Positions 27,151 through 41,200 of a stretch of 64,000 nt of DNA are shown piece by piece (position 1 is the stretch's first letter; each line of letters begins with the position of its first letter). This DNA comes from Linepithema humile (lineage: Eukaryota; Arthropoda; Insecta; Hymenoptera; Formicidae). The stretch spans positions 13,279,501 to 13,343,500 of the forward strand of contig NC_090129.1 of the NCBI RefSeq assembly GCF_040581485.1, read 5' to 3'. A program made the position numbers and the translations under genes. A model generated the notes under the pieces. The model saw nothing but the letters and a program-made list of their open reading frames with translations. It was not told the DNA's origin and did not search any database.

Positions 27151-29221
27151 TATAACAGTGTTTACTGGGATAGTTTAATTATTTTTTTTACACTACCATA
27201 AACATATTGTAACAAGACATTTTTTTATTCATTTTTTTATATTACACCACTAATGATCTTAGTAAATCTATTAGATTAAACTTATTTTATTTTCTTTTAT
27301 TTTCTTTTATTTCTAAAACCTTTTCCGCTCATTTCCCGCTTTTTAAAGGAGGGAGTCTAAAAATGGCCAATTTTGGCCATAAACAAAAATCTTTAAAACC
27401 TATGTTACTATTTTGAAAGCAGTTACCATATATTCATGAAAAAAGTTTATTTTACCCAAGAAAGCTTGGGCAAACTTCCAAAAATAATAAAGTAAGTTGT
27501 TTAAACACTTTGCAAAAAAACTCATGTTGTTTCTAATAAACGATGATAGATTTCAAAACTAATAGTGTGTTTACATTTAACATATGTTGGACCATTAAAT
27601 ACTGTAAGAATACACTACCAGGAAGATCCACAAAATATATATTTATATACAGAGTGTTCAAGAAAAGTCGGGACCCCTGAATAACTCCGAAAATATGCAA
27701 GATAGAAAAAAATGTTCCGTACAAAAGTTGTAGGGTTTTAAGTGGCGCACAGACAGAAATATCAGTGTGACCTTAGCTAGCGCTGTTAAGGTCACGTAAA
27801 AATCATTTTAAAAATTTTAAACAAAAATCCCTATTTTTTATTTCATTTTCTTGTAGTCGATCTCGAGAGCTTTTCAAAACACTAATTCCTAATGAATATC
27901 TTGTTGCAAATGATAAATAGAAATCATTATAATTTTCTTGTTAATTACATTAGTGTGTTAACAATCTTGGTATAAAGAAACCAAAAATTCGTTAGACGTT
28001 TCGATCAGTAATTTGATCATCTCAGTCGTTCGCAGTTATTCGTCTTAACGACTTTAATTTTACTCCACTATGTGGACCTTTATACACATCTTTTTAACGG
28101 TCTCATAGTATAACAATCAAACCGTTTTTTATTGTTTGAGTTACTGAAGATGATCAAATTACTGATCAAAACGTTTAACGAATTTTTTATTTTTTTATAC
28201 GAAGATTGTTAACACACTAATGTAATTAACAAGAAAATTGAAACAATTAGCAAATAACAACCAGCGTTTTAAGCACGAATATCCTCGTTTCTTATATTTA
28301 TTATTATTTCGTACGTGCTTTATTTCTCTTTCACCTTTGTTCATCATAATTTATTATTATATCATAATATAATTTATTATTATATCATAATATATTTGAA
28401 TATAATAAAGCATTATATTCAAAGAAAACAAATTAATCCGACTAATTCAAAATATATTATACTTTATAATTTATTATAATTTGCACAAATTTTAATAAAC
28501 TTTAATAATTTATTTAAAAAATATAATTATATAACTTTTAACACAAACAAAGAGGATTTGAATTAATTGTGATAATTAATTGTGATAATTCTCTCAATTT
28601 TCTAACAAATATTTATTAAACGTAACATAATTTTTTGACAGGGTCCCTGATAACTTAATCTTAGCAGAAGCATACATTATTTATGCGATGTCTCGTTATG
28701 TACACACACATATATATATATTATTTTTGCGTTATATATCAGGTAAATAAATACATTTGCGTCTAAAATCTAGGGATTCATATATTTCTTTTTATTGTCA
28801 TACAATTGCTCTGAGCTCCGGTATTGAATCTTAATCAAAATATATCGAGTTTATTACAAAATAGCACAAATACTCTCTCTGGCAGAAGATCTTTATGTCA
28901 CTATGTATTTTTCTAGATTATAAAAATTTAAAAAAAGAAAAAAGTTACTAATACACAAAAGAAAAATGTAAAGTATTTTATATTAGGTATTGACAATGCG
29001 TAATTACCTCTGCAACGCACATTTATCTGCGACAACTGTTGACTCTTTTCACGACTTACATTAGTATGAAATCGATTAAACATTACTAATTATTTCTTGC
29101 AGTATTATACTAAATCGAATATTATGCAAAATCGCCCGTCGCTTTCTCGTTTTAATATTCGTGAATATTAAAAGAATATGCTATACAACAGTATGCTATA
29201 AATACATTGTGCGTTATGTCT
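27151..29221. other. AT-rich intergenic DNA 3' of the clip-SPH gene
   Basis: No supported gene. It holds a decayed transposon end (about 27650-27900, AGAGTGTTCAAGAAAAGTCG), the MITE at 27931-28239 and AT-rich simple sequence. Confidence 0.5.
27931..28239. mobile_element. Inverted-repeat MITE
   Basis: AATTTTCTTGTTAATTACAT at 27931 is inverted at 28220-28239. The arms extend about 95 bp with few mismatches, through TGATCAAATTACTGATC. No ORF. Confidence 0.7.
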
Positions 29222-30877
29222 TTACACTGGCGGTAAATACTCATTACCTGCTGGTAAGTTACTCTTCCGATAGTCATAACTATCATTGATGTTAGTCTGT
29301 GCGATATCTATTTTAGTTTCTGTATGCATGTTTTCTTTCACCCAGGCGACGTCGATGGGTGTAAATGTTGCAACCTAAGATAAAGAAATCTAACGTTATG
29401 AAATTAATAAAGCAATAATAGATAAATTGGTAATAAAACATATAAGTATTAGTTACTTTCTCAAATTAACTATTAATAAAATTATAATTTAATGTAATAT
29501 ACATCCAATTTTTGAAATAACAATACTAATTATAATTAAAATTATCAACACATCAAAAATGCATTATTAAAAATTATGTTAATGTAATACCATCAGATTA
29601 TGTTCAAAATAACATACATGTCGTTACGACATGCCAACGCAATGAAGAGAATGTGCCAATTGACAATAATAAATCATACATACTTGATTTGTAGGCAAGC
29701 AGCCGGTATCTTGGCTATAAATTCCAGCAATATGATATGTTCCTTTGCTATCGTAACAAGCCAATGGAGAGCCGATGTCTGCTTGACACATGTTATTCTG
29801 TTTATGCGCCTTGCCACAAATTATGTTATGCGCGATGTTAATGTGAGACTCCGCCCCCAAAACACGATTCTGACAAATGTCACGCGATAGGAAATCCACA
29901 TCGACCATGTGCATGATGGCTCCAGCGTAATGAGCTAAATTTGCATACATATTGCATTTATATATTTATTCAATTCTATCTACTGATTGTTTTAAATCTT
30001 TTTTGTCTATTTTCTTTTTGACCGGAAAAAATGTTAACACGTGCATAAATGTTATAATCTCGGAACATTTGATCATAATTCGATAAATATTAAGAAATAG
30101 CTTATAAATATGTATATTACCTTGCAATATCGATTTACCCCATCCCGTCACAATACATTGCGAGGTTTCTTGCACTTGATATTCAGGATATTCAGGAAGA
30201 CATAGCGTGTTGATGTGTAAATTAAATGTTGCGGGATGTACCAAGACTAATATAGCGGTATCATTACTGGATAGTCCTTCCACGTATCTAGGGTGATACT
30301 TGATCGTTCGTACATTGATAATTTCGAACGAAAGCGGCTCCTCGTGTTTAAGTTCGTAGCCCAATTTCCATTCTCCGAGTTTTACGGATAATTCATTCGG
30401 CGCAAATCTAAAGGAATTAAAGAATCTTTTCATTGCAATGAAAATATTTTATCTCTAGAAAGTTGTATTTGAGCGATACAGTACATTAAATAATCACAAG
30501 AAAAAACTTTGTTAAGAACAAATAAAAATTGTTTATCAATTTTTCTTTTAAATCTTATAGTCCCTTTAAATAGTTTCACAAATTCTATTAATAATTTTAT
30601 ATGTCGCATAATATAGAAAATAAATAAAATAACACAATTTTAAAGTACACATAAAAAAAGAAAATTACGAAGAAATGATAAAATTTTGTCGCGAATTATA
30701 AACTGTCTCAACAGATTTTTACCGATTTATACAGCTCGCAGCCGTCAAGACAATGTCAGATGCCACGAGTGCGCCGGAACATAAAATTTTACGTTCCTCT
30801 GACCACAGAATCATTGCTTGCCATGGAATCTCTCCGAAAGCTGCATCAGTTTGTTTAAAGCCGGATGGGCGTTGTCC
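29222..30877 (-). CDS. Clip-SPH exons 7-10 (protease-like domain)
   Basis: Exon 7 carries AFGEIPWQAMI...LTAASC (the His site, now Ser). Exon 8 carries SNDTAILVLV (Asp kept) and CIVTGWGKS. Exon 9 carries MCQADIGSPLACYDSKG (the Ser site, now Ile). Exon 10 is the C-terminal helix VAWVKENM and a short tail ending at TAA 29224-29222. All introns here are GT-AG and short (about 287-315 bp). The exon 7 acceptor (ACAAAAG) has a poor pyrimidine tract. Confidence 0.85.
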
Positions 30878-32063
30878 CTTTTGTCAATATAAAAAAAGCA
30901 AATCCAATCGCCCTAATTATTATGTAAAAGCAATCTTCACATTTTCTTAATCCTTTATTGCTTCTAGTTAACGCTCACTCAAAATTTTAATTCTTATGTT
31001 AAGTACCAAACATCATGCATGTGTAAAATATATCTTATTTATTTTTAACTCTTTCATTATTTTTTATATTAATATTCGATATAACTTTGATTAGAGACTC
31101 AGATCGGACCGGAATCGAAATTGATAACCGTTCCGTAACCGTTTGTTTTGATCAAACCGAAACTGGAACCAAACCGAAATTTCGTAAAGTTTATAATATC
31201 GAAATCGGAATCGGATCAGTAAAATTATTTTCAGTTTTTTTACTTTTTTGGTTTTTTTTTTCGATTCCTACTCTATATTTTATTACTCTTGTTTGTTAAA
31301 TTTTTTATTTGTTTATATCGTTTTCTTTTCTTCTTTACGTTATATGATTTATAGTGATTCTTGCATTTACGTTATGGGCCATAGTACATAAAAAACGTAA
31401 CTTCGGCAGTAAATAAATTGACTAATTACAGTCATATATCTCGAGAAAATTTGACGATGATTGACTAATTTACTTATTGCTTAAGGGGGTTATCGCAATT
31501 TTTCAACAATTTAAGAATATTTTGAAAAAATTACCATGTATAAATAACATTATTATGTACAACATGTCAAAATTTCAGAGGACTCAGCTTCACCGAAATC
31601 GAGATATAAATTCTCAAAGTTGTGAGTTTTAATATTGAATCTTATGGAGGGATCGTTGTGAAAGGCATATTTTAAACAATAGCGTCGAAACAAAATTTAG
31701 GAAAATTTTTAAAAACTAATATGTTATTAAGGATTGTAGTCACTATACTATAGTTGAATTTCAGGAAGCTTAGCTTCACGGTTTCCAAAATATTGCGTTT
31801 TAAAGTTCAAAACACAGAAAAGTAGACGTTACATGCTACCAAGACGTGGCAACGTTGCAACTGCTGGCCGACGACACGTGAGATTTCCGCGGCAGAAAAC
31901 ATGTAGGAATTTTAAATATATATATATAATCACGCATGAAGACATTTATTTATTTAATATAGGCATAAGTATAGAGTAGATCAGAAAAAAATAAAAAAAT
32001 ATATTATAAAATAATATAAAAAACTTAAAAATGATTAAAATATTTTAAAATACATACATATAC

Positions 32064-32115
<52 letters not shown>

Positions 32116-32172
32116 TTTTTTTTTTTTATATTTTAATCATTTTTTTAAGATTTTTATATTATTTTATATTTT

Positions 32173-32219
<47 letters not shown>

Positions 32220-35200
32220 TACGTACGTAAACAATTTAATTAAAAATAAATCATCTTAATACATAAATCTTTCTTTGAAAAACTAAAAGTGAACAACTAA
32301 AAGTGCGTTGTTGCCGGATCACTATTTTCTTACGCAATTGATAGTGTGTGTATACACAGACGAAACACTAGCGCTCTTGCACAGACAGTCAGTTACAAAA
32401 ACTAAACTTCGGAAGAAGAGTGAGAAGTACGCAATGGGAACCAGGCACGCGCAGCTCGCGGCACTGTATTTTTGAGGCGCATTGTACCACGATAACCCCC
32501 TTAAGTCTTACTTAACTATTGCACATGTAATGGATATAAAACAAAAAAGAAAAATGAGTACTGATGAAGCTTTTACATGCCCCCATTTTTCTCGCAAAAT
32601 ATTTTGGTGAAATAAAATTATAAATTTTGTTTTTTATAAAATCATAGAAAAATAATTATAAAACAAATTTTACATTAAATACCAAACAATTTTTTAATTA
32701 AGTTTTATATTTAATATTTCTAAAAAAATTTTTTATTAAAAAAAAATTGATTACATTCATGTTAAAATGTAAACATAACTTATGTTAAAATGTGTTAAAA
32801 TGTATAAATGTATAATGTTAAAATATAATAAGTTATTTTTTATATGTATATCAAATGTTTGTAATGCAATATAATATCTTATAATGTGAAATAAAAAATT
32901 ATGAACAACATAATTAATTTTTTTTACGTACATTAAGTTTCTCGATATATGAGAACAATGTACTTTAAATTTCGTACACTTTAGGTATCTCGATCTGAGA
33001 TTGGTGTACAATTTAACTGTCTCATGTAGACTAATTTACTAATTTCTTTAAGAAAAATTAAAAATTTAGCACTAACATCCTGCAACGGCTCTTATCGCCA
33101 TTTCATTATATTTCTCGTTTGTTAACATATGGAGCCTTTCCATTATATTAAAGTTGTTTTAATTTTTTTTTTTTTTTAATTGTTTAAAGCTATTTTTATA
33201 TTAAAAAAACTATTTTGCTATGTAACCTTAATTATCATCATTCTTTCTATAGCTACTTTTAGTATATTAATTCTCTCTCTCTAATTGCATTATTTATTAT
33301 AAAAATCTGTAATTTAACGCATTTATAAAAATTGTACGCAGGCACTTTTGTCGCGTATCTCTTTCATATACTCTTGATAAATTAACCACACTAAACGTTT
33401 TTTGTCCGTTTTTAATGCGGATATTTCTTTCCTAAATTTTTATTTTTGATTTATAAATTGTGTATAAAATGTTTCACTCAAATATATTTCTCAAATATTA
33501 ATTTTAATTTAAATTAATTGTGTTAAAAGGAATTTTAGAAAAACCGTAATCGGAACCGAAAAAACCATTATTTAAAGGCCGGTTATTATATAATTATGCC
33601 GGTTCTTTTTTATCAACTGAAACACCAACTGAAATCAGAACAGTTATTAAATATTTTATTGTGAACCGTAAACCGAACCGAAATATCATGGGTCCGAGTT
33701 TCTGATTATAATACTATCTAAACTTTATAAAAATGTTTTTTTATCAACATATGAAAGAATCCAAAGATCAAAATAGTTATTTTTTGCGACGTGATTGTAC
33801 TCTATGAAAAATGATTCTGTCGAATACTTACGTAATTTCTTACTCCGCACGGATTATTCGGTAATTGCGGCAAGATGGAAATGGCATCTGGCTGATTGCT
33901 AAAAGCAGCGTCGTATGGATTTTTAGTGAAGGGCGCTGATGTGCTGGACGACATTATTGGGATTTGGGTCGGAATCGGTATTATGTCGGAATTGTCCGGC
34001 ACTAGGGGTGCAACGTTCGTAGGTTGCACTTGTTCATGAACCGGCGGTGGCATCTTAATCGGTGGTTTGGGAATAATCTTGACGGGCGGTTGCGTGACTG
34101 GTTTCTTCGGCGGTGGCACCTTTGCAATGTTCAGGAACGTTGGAAATCCCTGTTCGTCAAATCCGCCGCTATAGTTGGCCGGTAAATTGCCTGCCGGCCA
34201 TGGATCTACGTAGTTTGGATCGCGGCAACACTTGCCGACTACACCGGTCTCTGGATTTCTGCAGTTCTGTAAAACGAACAATTTATAATTGTGTATAGTT
34301 CTTTTATTAATAAAATATTTTTAAAAACTTACAATTGTAAAGACGTGTCAAATTTTATCTAACATTTTCGCCAAATAAATCATCCATTAACTTTTTTTTA
34401 TTTAGTTACAAAATTTTATTTTAATTTTTATTAATTAATGAAAGATTTTTATTAGTGTTAAAAAAGGACGCTTAATGTTATTTTGAATCATACATATTTT
34501 TTAATATCTTTCTAGCCCGTTGAGTGGCGCTGCCTGCAATCTCTTTTTTTTTATACACACTTTACTTACTTACCTTTGAGAATACTCGCTAACGCTGTAT
34601 GAAAAAAAGGAAAATACACGTTTCTTTTGAACATCAGTTTTTGTTGCGAAATTTGCTCAATTCATCAGGTTATAGGCCCAGCGCTGATAATACCGACAAG
34701 ATTGAGTGTGGTAAATAAAGAGCGAGACAAGTATTAGATAGATCGTGTTAAAGATGGCACAAGAAAACTTAAAATTTAACATTCTACTGTTAAATAGAAG
34801 AAACTACGTCTTCTGGAAGACGAAAGTTTGAGCAATTCTGGTACGTGACGACCTATGGGATGTCGTATGTGAGCCTAAGCCCGTACAGGTTAACGAAGCA
34901 TGGACAAAACGTAATAATAAAGCAATAGCATATATAACTTTGAGTGTAGAAAACAACCAATTAATACATTTCGCTCACTTCGACAATGCATTTGATGTAT
35001 GGCAAGCATTATCAAAAAAGTACGAAAGGTTTACATTTGATAGCAGGTTATATCTGCAAAGAAAGCTGTATGGTATACAGCTGTATGGTATATTATCGTA
35101 GTGGACCAATGAGCAATCACATTGATGCGATCATGGAGGTAGTAGGATTACTGCGCGGATCAGGAAAACCACTCGAAGATGAAGAGATTGTCGCCGTATT

Positions 35201-38200
35201 ATTAGTCAGTCTCCCAGAACCTTATGCAGGTCTTGTAATAGCATTGGAAGGAAGAGATGAAGCAGATTTAACGATAGAGTATGTAACAGGATATGGAAAA
35301 ATATTAGATGAATATCAGAGACGTGTGGAAAGCGGTGAGTCGAATGAAAATAATTCACAATAGCACTCCAATCAGTAGTTCCTAATAAAGGCAATAATCC
35401 TAATAAAAGCAAACAGGATAAGAAAATTGGCAAAAGAAATAATAAAGACACGCGAACATGTTTTTTTTGCAGTAAAATGGGTCACATTAAAGCTGACTGT
35501 TACTTTTTCAAGAGATCACTGCAGCAAAAGAACGCAGAAATAAATAAATCTTCGGCAGCCAAGGTCAATGCACAGAACAACCATATTACCTTCAATGTAT
35601 GCGAAGAAGCCAAAGCGAAAGCAGTTAAGACAGGAACGTGATATATTGACTCCGGTGCAACGGAGTCATATGACGAATGAACGTAACTTCTTCTCAGTGT
35701 TACAGGATACTACTACAACGGTATTTCTTGTCGATGGTTTTTCGGTTCAGACAAGCGGAATTGGAAAAGGCCGTCTAATTTGTAAAATTTTCGACAACCG
35801 TACTCAAATAATAGAACTCAAGAATGTGCTCTACGTTCCACAACTTGATAAATTGCTCTCAGTAAAAAGAATAACGGAATTAGGCTATAGAGTAGTTTTT
35901 AAGAGAGATATCTGCATTTTTTTATCAAAGACAACGAGTAATCGCAAAAGCTGACAACAAACGACGGAAACATGTTCAAATTAAGAATAGCTGGGATGGA
36001 AGCGTCAACTCGGATTGCAAGCACAGTAACATGCATCCATCAATGGCATCGTCGCCTCGGTCATAGGAACTTGACTGCAATAAAACGATTGGTAAAAGAA
36101 GAATTAGCAATGGGAATCAAGATAACGAAATGTTTTGACGAAAAGGGGTGTTTTCCAACAAGTTACACAGATGACACAGTGTGACACTGTGTCCAACACA
36201 AACTATTCCAACAGTGACACCATGTTACACTGCTCGACACAATAAAAAGCTAAGTACAAGCGTGTAAAATGTCCCAGTTACCAACATTTTAAGAAATCTT
36301 ATAATTTTAAATGATGGTAATACTTTTGATCATAACTTATAAATGTAATAATACAACGATACGAGAGAGCGAGAGTACAAGATTGAAAATTATGAAGCTC
36401 TATCTCTATAAATTTAATCTCAATGAATCATATTTTGGAAGTTAATGGTAAAATAAAACATTAAAAAATACAATACAAAATATGCCATACAAATTTTATT
36501 ACTTATTATTATCAATAAAACATTTGTTACATATTTTATTATATTTTTCAGAATTCACGTGCAAACATTGTAACAACGCAATTGCTTCATTGGATCATTT
36601 TGCTAACATTACTGCTTATTGAAGTATCACTATCACTACTTATCTCAGCAGTTTTAGTCAAAATAAATATAACCTTACGATTCATCATCTGCAATTCACA
36701 TAAAAGTAAAAATAAAACAAAATTTAATCAAAATATATCCTCATTCAAAATTTGGTTAACTATAAAAATTAATTACAATAATTTTTTGTTATTACAGTAA
36801 TGTCAATCTCTTCTAATTTTGTTGTTACAATAATTACAATAATGTCAATTCCTCCTAGTAATAAAAATGGAGAACTATAATGCCCTCTACTGAGATTTTC
36901 AGAAATTAGATTTACACTTTATCGTTCCAACAAAAGTTTCACACGGTGTAACACAGTGCAATTTAGCGTGTTCTAGTTGGAAAACACCCAAGATTTGCAA
37001 ACATTGTATTAAAGCAAAATTGGCCCACACAAAATTTACGAAAAGTAAACGAAGAGAGAAGGAACCGTTAAGACTTATTCACTCGGACTTATGTGGACCG
37101 ATACAAACAGCGACTCCAAGCGGTAATAGATCTTTTCTTACTTTTATCGACGACTATTTTCGTTTTACATCTTTCGACTTTAATACGTCTATTAAAGTCG
37201 AAAAATAAGATTCTGGATGTCATAAAAAAGTATATTGCTGCAATGTCTGCAATGTCTAAAGTTTGGTAAGAAATCTGCTGCAATACGGACAGATAACGGC
37301 AGAAAGTATATGTCGTCCGAATTATCAAAATATTTACAGAAAGAAGGAATACAACATCAGTTGACAGTTGTGTATACACCCCAGCAGAACGGCGTCGCAG
37401 AACGGAAGAATAGATCTCTAACAGAAACTGCTAAGTGCATGCTTTTGGATGCAAGTCTGGACAACCGTTTTTGGGGAGAAGCAGTCTTAACCGCTACATA
37501 TTGCAAAACCGGATGACGCATCGAAGCATTAATAAAACTTCGAATTATTTACTGGAGAAAAACCAGATATCTGCCACATTAGAGTATCTAGGTCAAAAAT
37601 CTATTCACTTGTCCCTGAACAAAAACGCAGAAAATGGAATAACAAGACTGAAGAAGGCGTGCTTGTAGGTTACGATGGAAACACCAAGGGTTATCGAATC
37701 CAAATATAAATTGGGTTTGGATAAGCTGTTCTATGAAAATAATAGAACATGATTTTAATAATTCTAGTTTGTGTTAAAAACCACAAGGAGAAGGGGCAGA
37801 ACCCAATGAAAGAAAATCGATCGATTATGAGATGTCAAAATCAATCCATGAGGAAATATCATAAAAAGAAACGGAAAATAACGCGACTGAAGAATATTCA
37901 ATCAAGGAATCAGAATCATGGACAAAAATGCTACAACTACCATTACGAGAAAGGCAGCAGTGAATTGCTGCAGCTGAGGAAGAAATGAAGTCTCTCAAAG
38001 GGCATGAAGTGTGGGAGTTGACTGATCTTCCTCCAGGAAAGAAGGCTATTACGTGCAAATGGGTTTTCAAGACCAAATTAAATAGTGAGGGTAAAGTCCA
38101 TACTTACAAAGCTCGTCTGGTAGCTAGAGGTTTTTCTCAATCCCATGGAGAAGACTACGATGAAACTTTTGCACCAGTAATTAAACATGAAACTATTCGT

Positions 38201-41200
38201 GTTTTACTTCTTATAGCAGCCCATAAAGATTTGCATGTGCGTCACTTGGATATAAAGAACGCATATTTGAATGGAAAACTTGAAGAAGAGATTTTCTTAG
38301 AACAGCCACCAGATTTGCAAAAATATGAACACGAATCTAAGGTTTTGAGATTACGGAAAAGTCTCTATGATTTCAAACAATCTGCACGCGCATGGAATAA
38401 AAGGCTACCGAAGCGCTTTCTTAGATAGGTTTCCAATCCGAAAAGGCTGACCAGTGTTTGTATACAAGGAAAGAAAAAAACAATAGTACGACTTACATAC
38501 TGCTCTATATTGATGATCTCTTGGTGGCAGGCGCATCCGCAGAGGTGACTTAGAGAGTGAGTAGAAATCTACAAAATTATTTTAATGTCAAAGATCTAAG
38601 AGACGTCAATTATTATTTGGGCATACAGATAAAACGCGAAGCAGATGGTTTGTTTTTATTTAACCAGAAAGGAAAGATTGCCAAGATTTTGGAAGAATAT
38701 GGTTTATTGAAGTCAAAACCTGCGGTTAAACCGATGAAAACAGGTTTTTTTAAGTTCAGGAGCAAATGATAGTAAGAAACCATCGCAAAATACTCAATAC
38801 AGACAAGCTATTGGATCGCTGTTGTATATACAGCAATTGTATCTAGGCCTGACATTGCAATGGCTGTGGGAATTCTGAGTCGTTTTGTAGAAAGTCCTAC
38901 GGAATGATATTGGAAGACAATCAAGCAAGTAATACGTTACCTCGTATCAACCATAGACAAGAATCTACGATTGTCTTCATCTAGCGCAGGCCTGGCCAAA
39001 AGCTTGCTCGCGAGCAGCCTTCAGAGTCCGCTGGATGGGGACTCGGTCCCCACTATCTCGCCGTCCCCACTTTTGTTTGTTCGCTATCTTTTGTTCTAAG
39101 GCCGAGTCCCCATCCAGCGGACTCTGAAGGCTGCTCGCGAGCAAGCTTTTGGCCAGGCCTGATCTAGCGAGAAAGAGCTAGAATGTTTTGTGACGCAGAT
39201 TAAGCTGGAGATAAAGTAGACAGAAAATCAACCAATGTCTTTCGCCTGGGAAATGGAATCGTAGCTTGGTCAAGTCGTAAACAAACAACAGTAGCCATGT
39301 CAATGGAAGCCGAATATATAGCGGCATCATACGCATGTAAAAAATTACTTTGGCTCCGACAATTGTTGAAAGATATGAATATTCCTGTAAAGGATCCAAT
39401 TATCATCAATGAAAATAACCAGGGATATATCCATTTAATTGGATCAGATCGGTGTGAAGCACGCACTAAGCATATCGATGTCTGTTATCACCAAATTCGA
39501 GACCTACGAGAGAAGAAGATTATAGAAATATAGTATTGTCCGTCAGACACAATGTTAGCTGACTTGTTAACCAAACCGTTAGCCAAGGAACGTTTTTTAG
39601 AGCTGACGGCATATTTAGGAGTTCAATGATTCAAACTGCCATGAAACGAGAAGGGGAGTTGAAAAGGGACGCTTAATGTCATTTTGAATCATACATATTT
39701 TTAAATGTTTTTCTAGCCTGTTGAGTGGCGCTGCCTGCAATCTCCTTTTTTATATACACATTTTACTTACTTACCTACTTTGAGTGTACTCGCGTACGCG
39801 TGGCCGGGACTTGACGAGAGTTTAAATTTACTTGCCCTTGCGAGATCAGTCTCGGTATTATCGTATTGTGTACTCCGGATAACGGACTGCATTGAAAATT
39901 TGTTAAAAAACTATTATCAGCCGCGGATGCCGAAATACCGTGGAATCACGTTGTAATTACGTTGTAAATCGTTAACATACGCGTTTACTGTTGTATCTTT
40001 TGCTAATTGTTATTGTTTTTTTAAATATTATATCACATTGAAATTATTTGCTGCCACCTTCGTCGTGTTCCACGACTGTGTTCCAACGTAATTAATTAAC
40101 TTTGCAAAATTATCTGACCTATTTTTAATCATACTGCCAATGGCACGTACGTACGTTTTAAAAAATATATTATTGCTTCTAACGGTACAATTTTCATCGC
40201 TTGATACTTGTTACTGTACTTTCAGTAAATATGGATAAGAACGGACCTAGCCCCAATGACCTTGATCTTCATATAAGTTCACACCGAATAAACTGTATAA
40301 TTATAGACTTTGTTTCGCATTGAAAGTACCGGGTGATGGGGGTAGACCTTACTTTGCACGCAAAGTTAGCAAATGAAAATCAACTGAGAAGAATTTGTTG
40401 TGTGCTTATACCTTTGACGGTATGATCTATCATTTTGTTGACGTTAGCAAGGACACATGAATGAATAGTAGCTTATGGAATATCTCTATTTAATGTACAT
40501 GGTGTCAGAAAATTACATTGTATTCGATGAACTTTTTTTGGTAATAACTTTTTAATGAAGAACGAACGACGTTTAAAATCTTTTGAAGGATACTGAAAAC
40601 AGTGACCTTGACAACATATCAAGATCAAGGTCATTGGGACTGGATCTGTTCTTATCCACATTTATCGCACTTTCTTCTCGTTGTTTTATAATAAATAAAT
40701 AAATATATATATAGGGTTGGGAAGTAACTCGTTACTTGTAACAAAGTTACAGTTACAGTTATTTTTTTTTGGTAACTCTAACTTAACTTCGTTTCTTTTT
40801 CTTCATCTATAACTGTAACTTAACTTAGTTACATATTTATGGTAACTAGTAACTAATTTAACAATTAATTTAATATTCTATATACGGTTGTATTAATTGT
40901 AAGAATTAGGGCCTATCCAGACAAACTTGCATAGTCGCATAAACATATGCATAAGGAAAGGAACAAAATTGTCATAGGATTTGTCATATTAAGTGTAGAT
41001 TCGATATTTAAATAAATAGACGGATAACCGTATAGATATTAATTATGAAATTCAACAGAAATAAACAAATTTTCATTTAAAGAATGCACTGCTACTTAGT
41101 AATAAATTATCTTTGAGGATGATTATCATATAAGCATAAAGTTGAGACTTTAAGAAGAACTGAAACATTAGTCTACGATTTTTCGGAAAGTTACGACTGT

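Larger units (their letters stand above)
34456..39919 (+). mobile_element. Ty1/copia retrotransposon, decayed
   Basis: 5' LTR 34456-34667 and 3' LTR about 39657-39919 share GGACGCTTAATGT and TAGTGGCGCTGCCTGCAATCTC-like blocks. The right LTR follows a purine tract (ACGAGAAGGGGAG). Gag, protease, integrase, RT and RNase H are in copia order on the plus strand, antisense to the host gene. Many stops and frameshifts, plus two inserted MITEs, show it is dead. No target duplication is visible. Confidence 0.85.
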
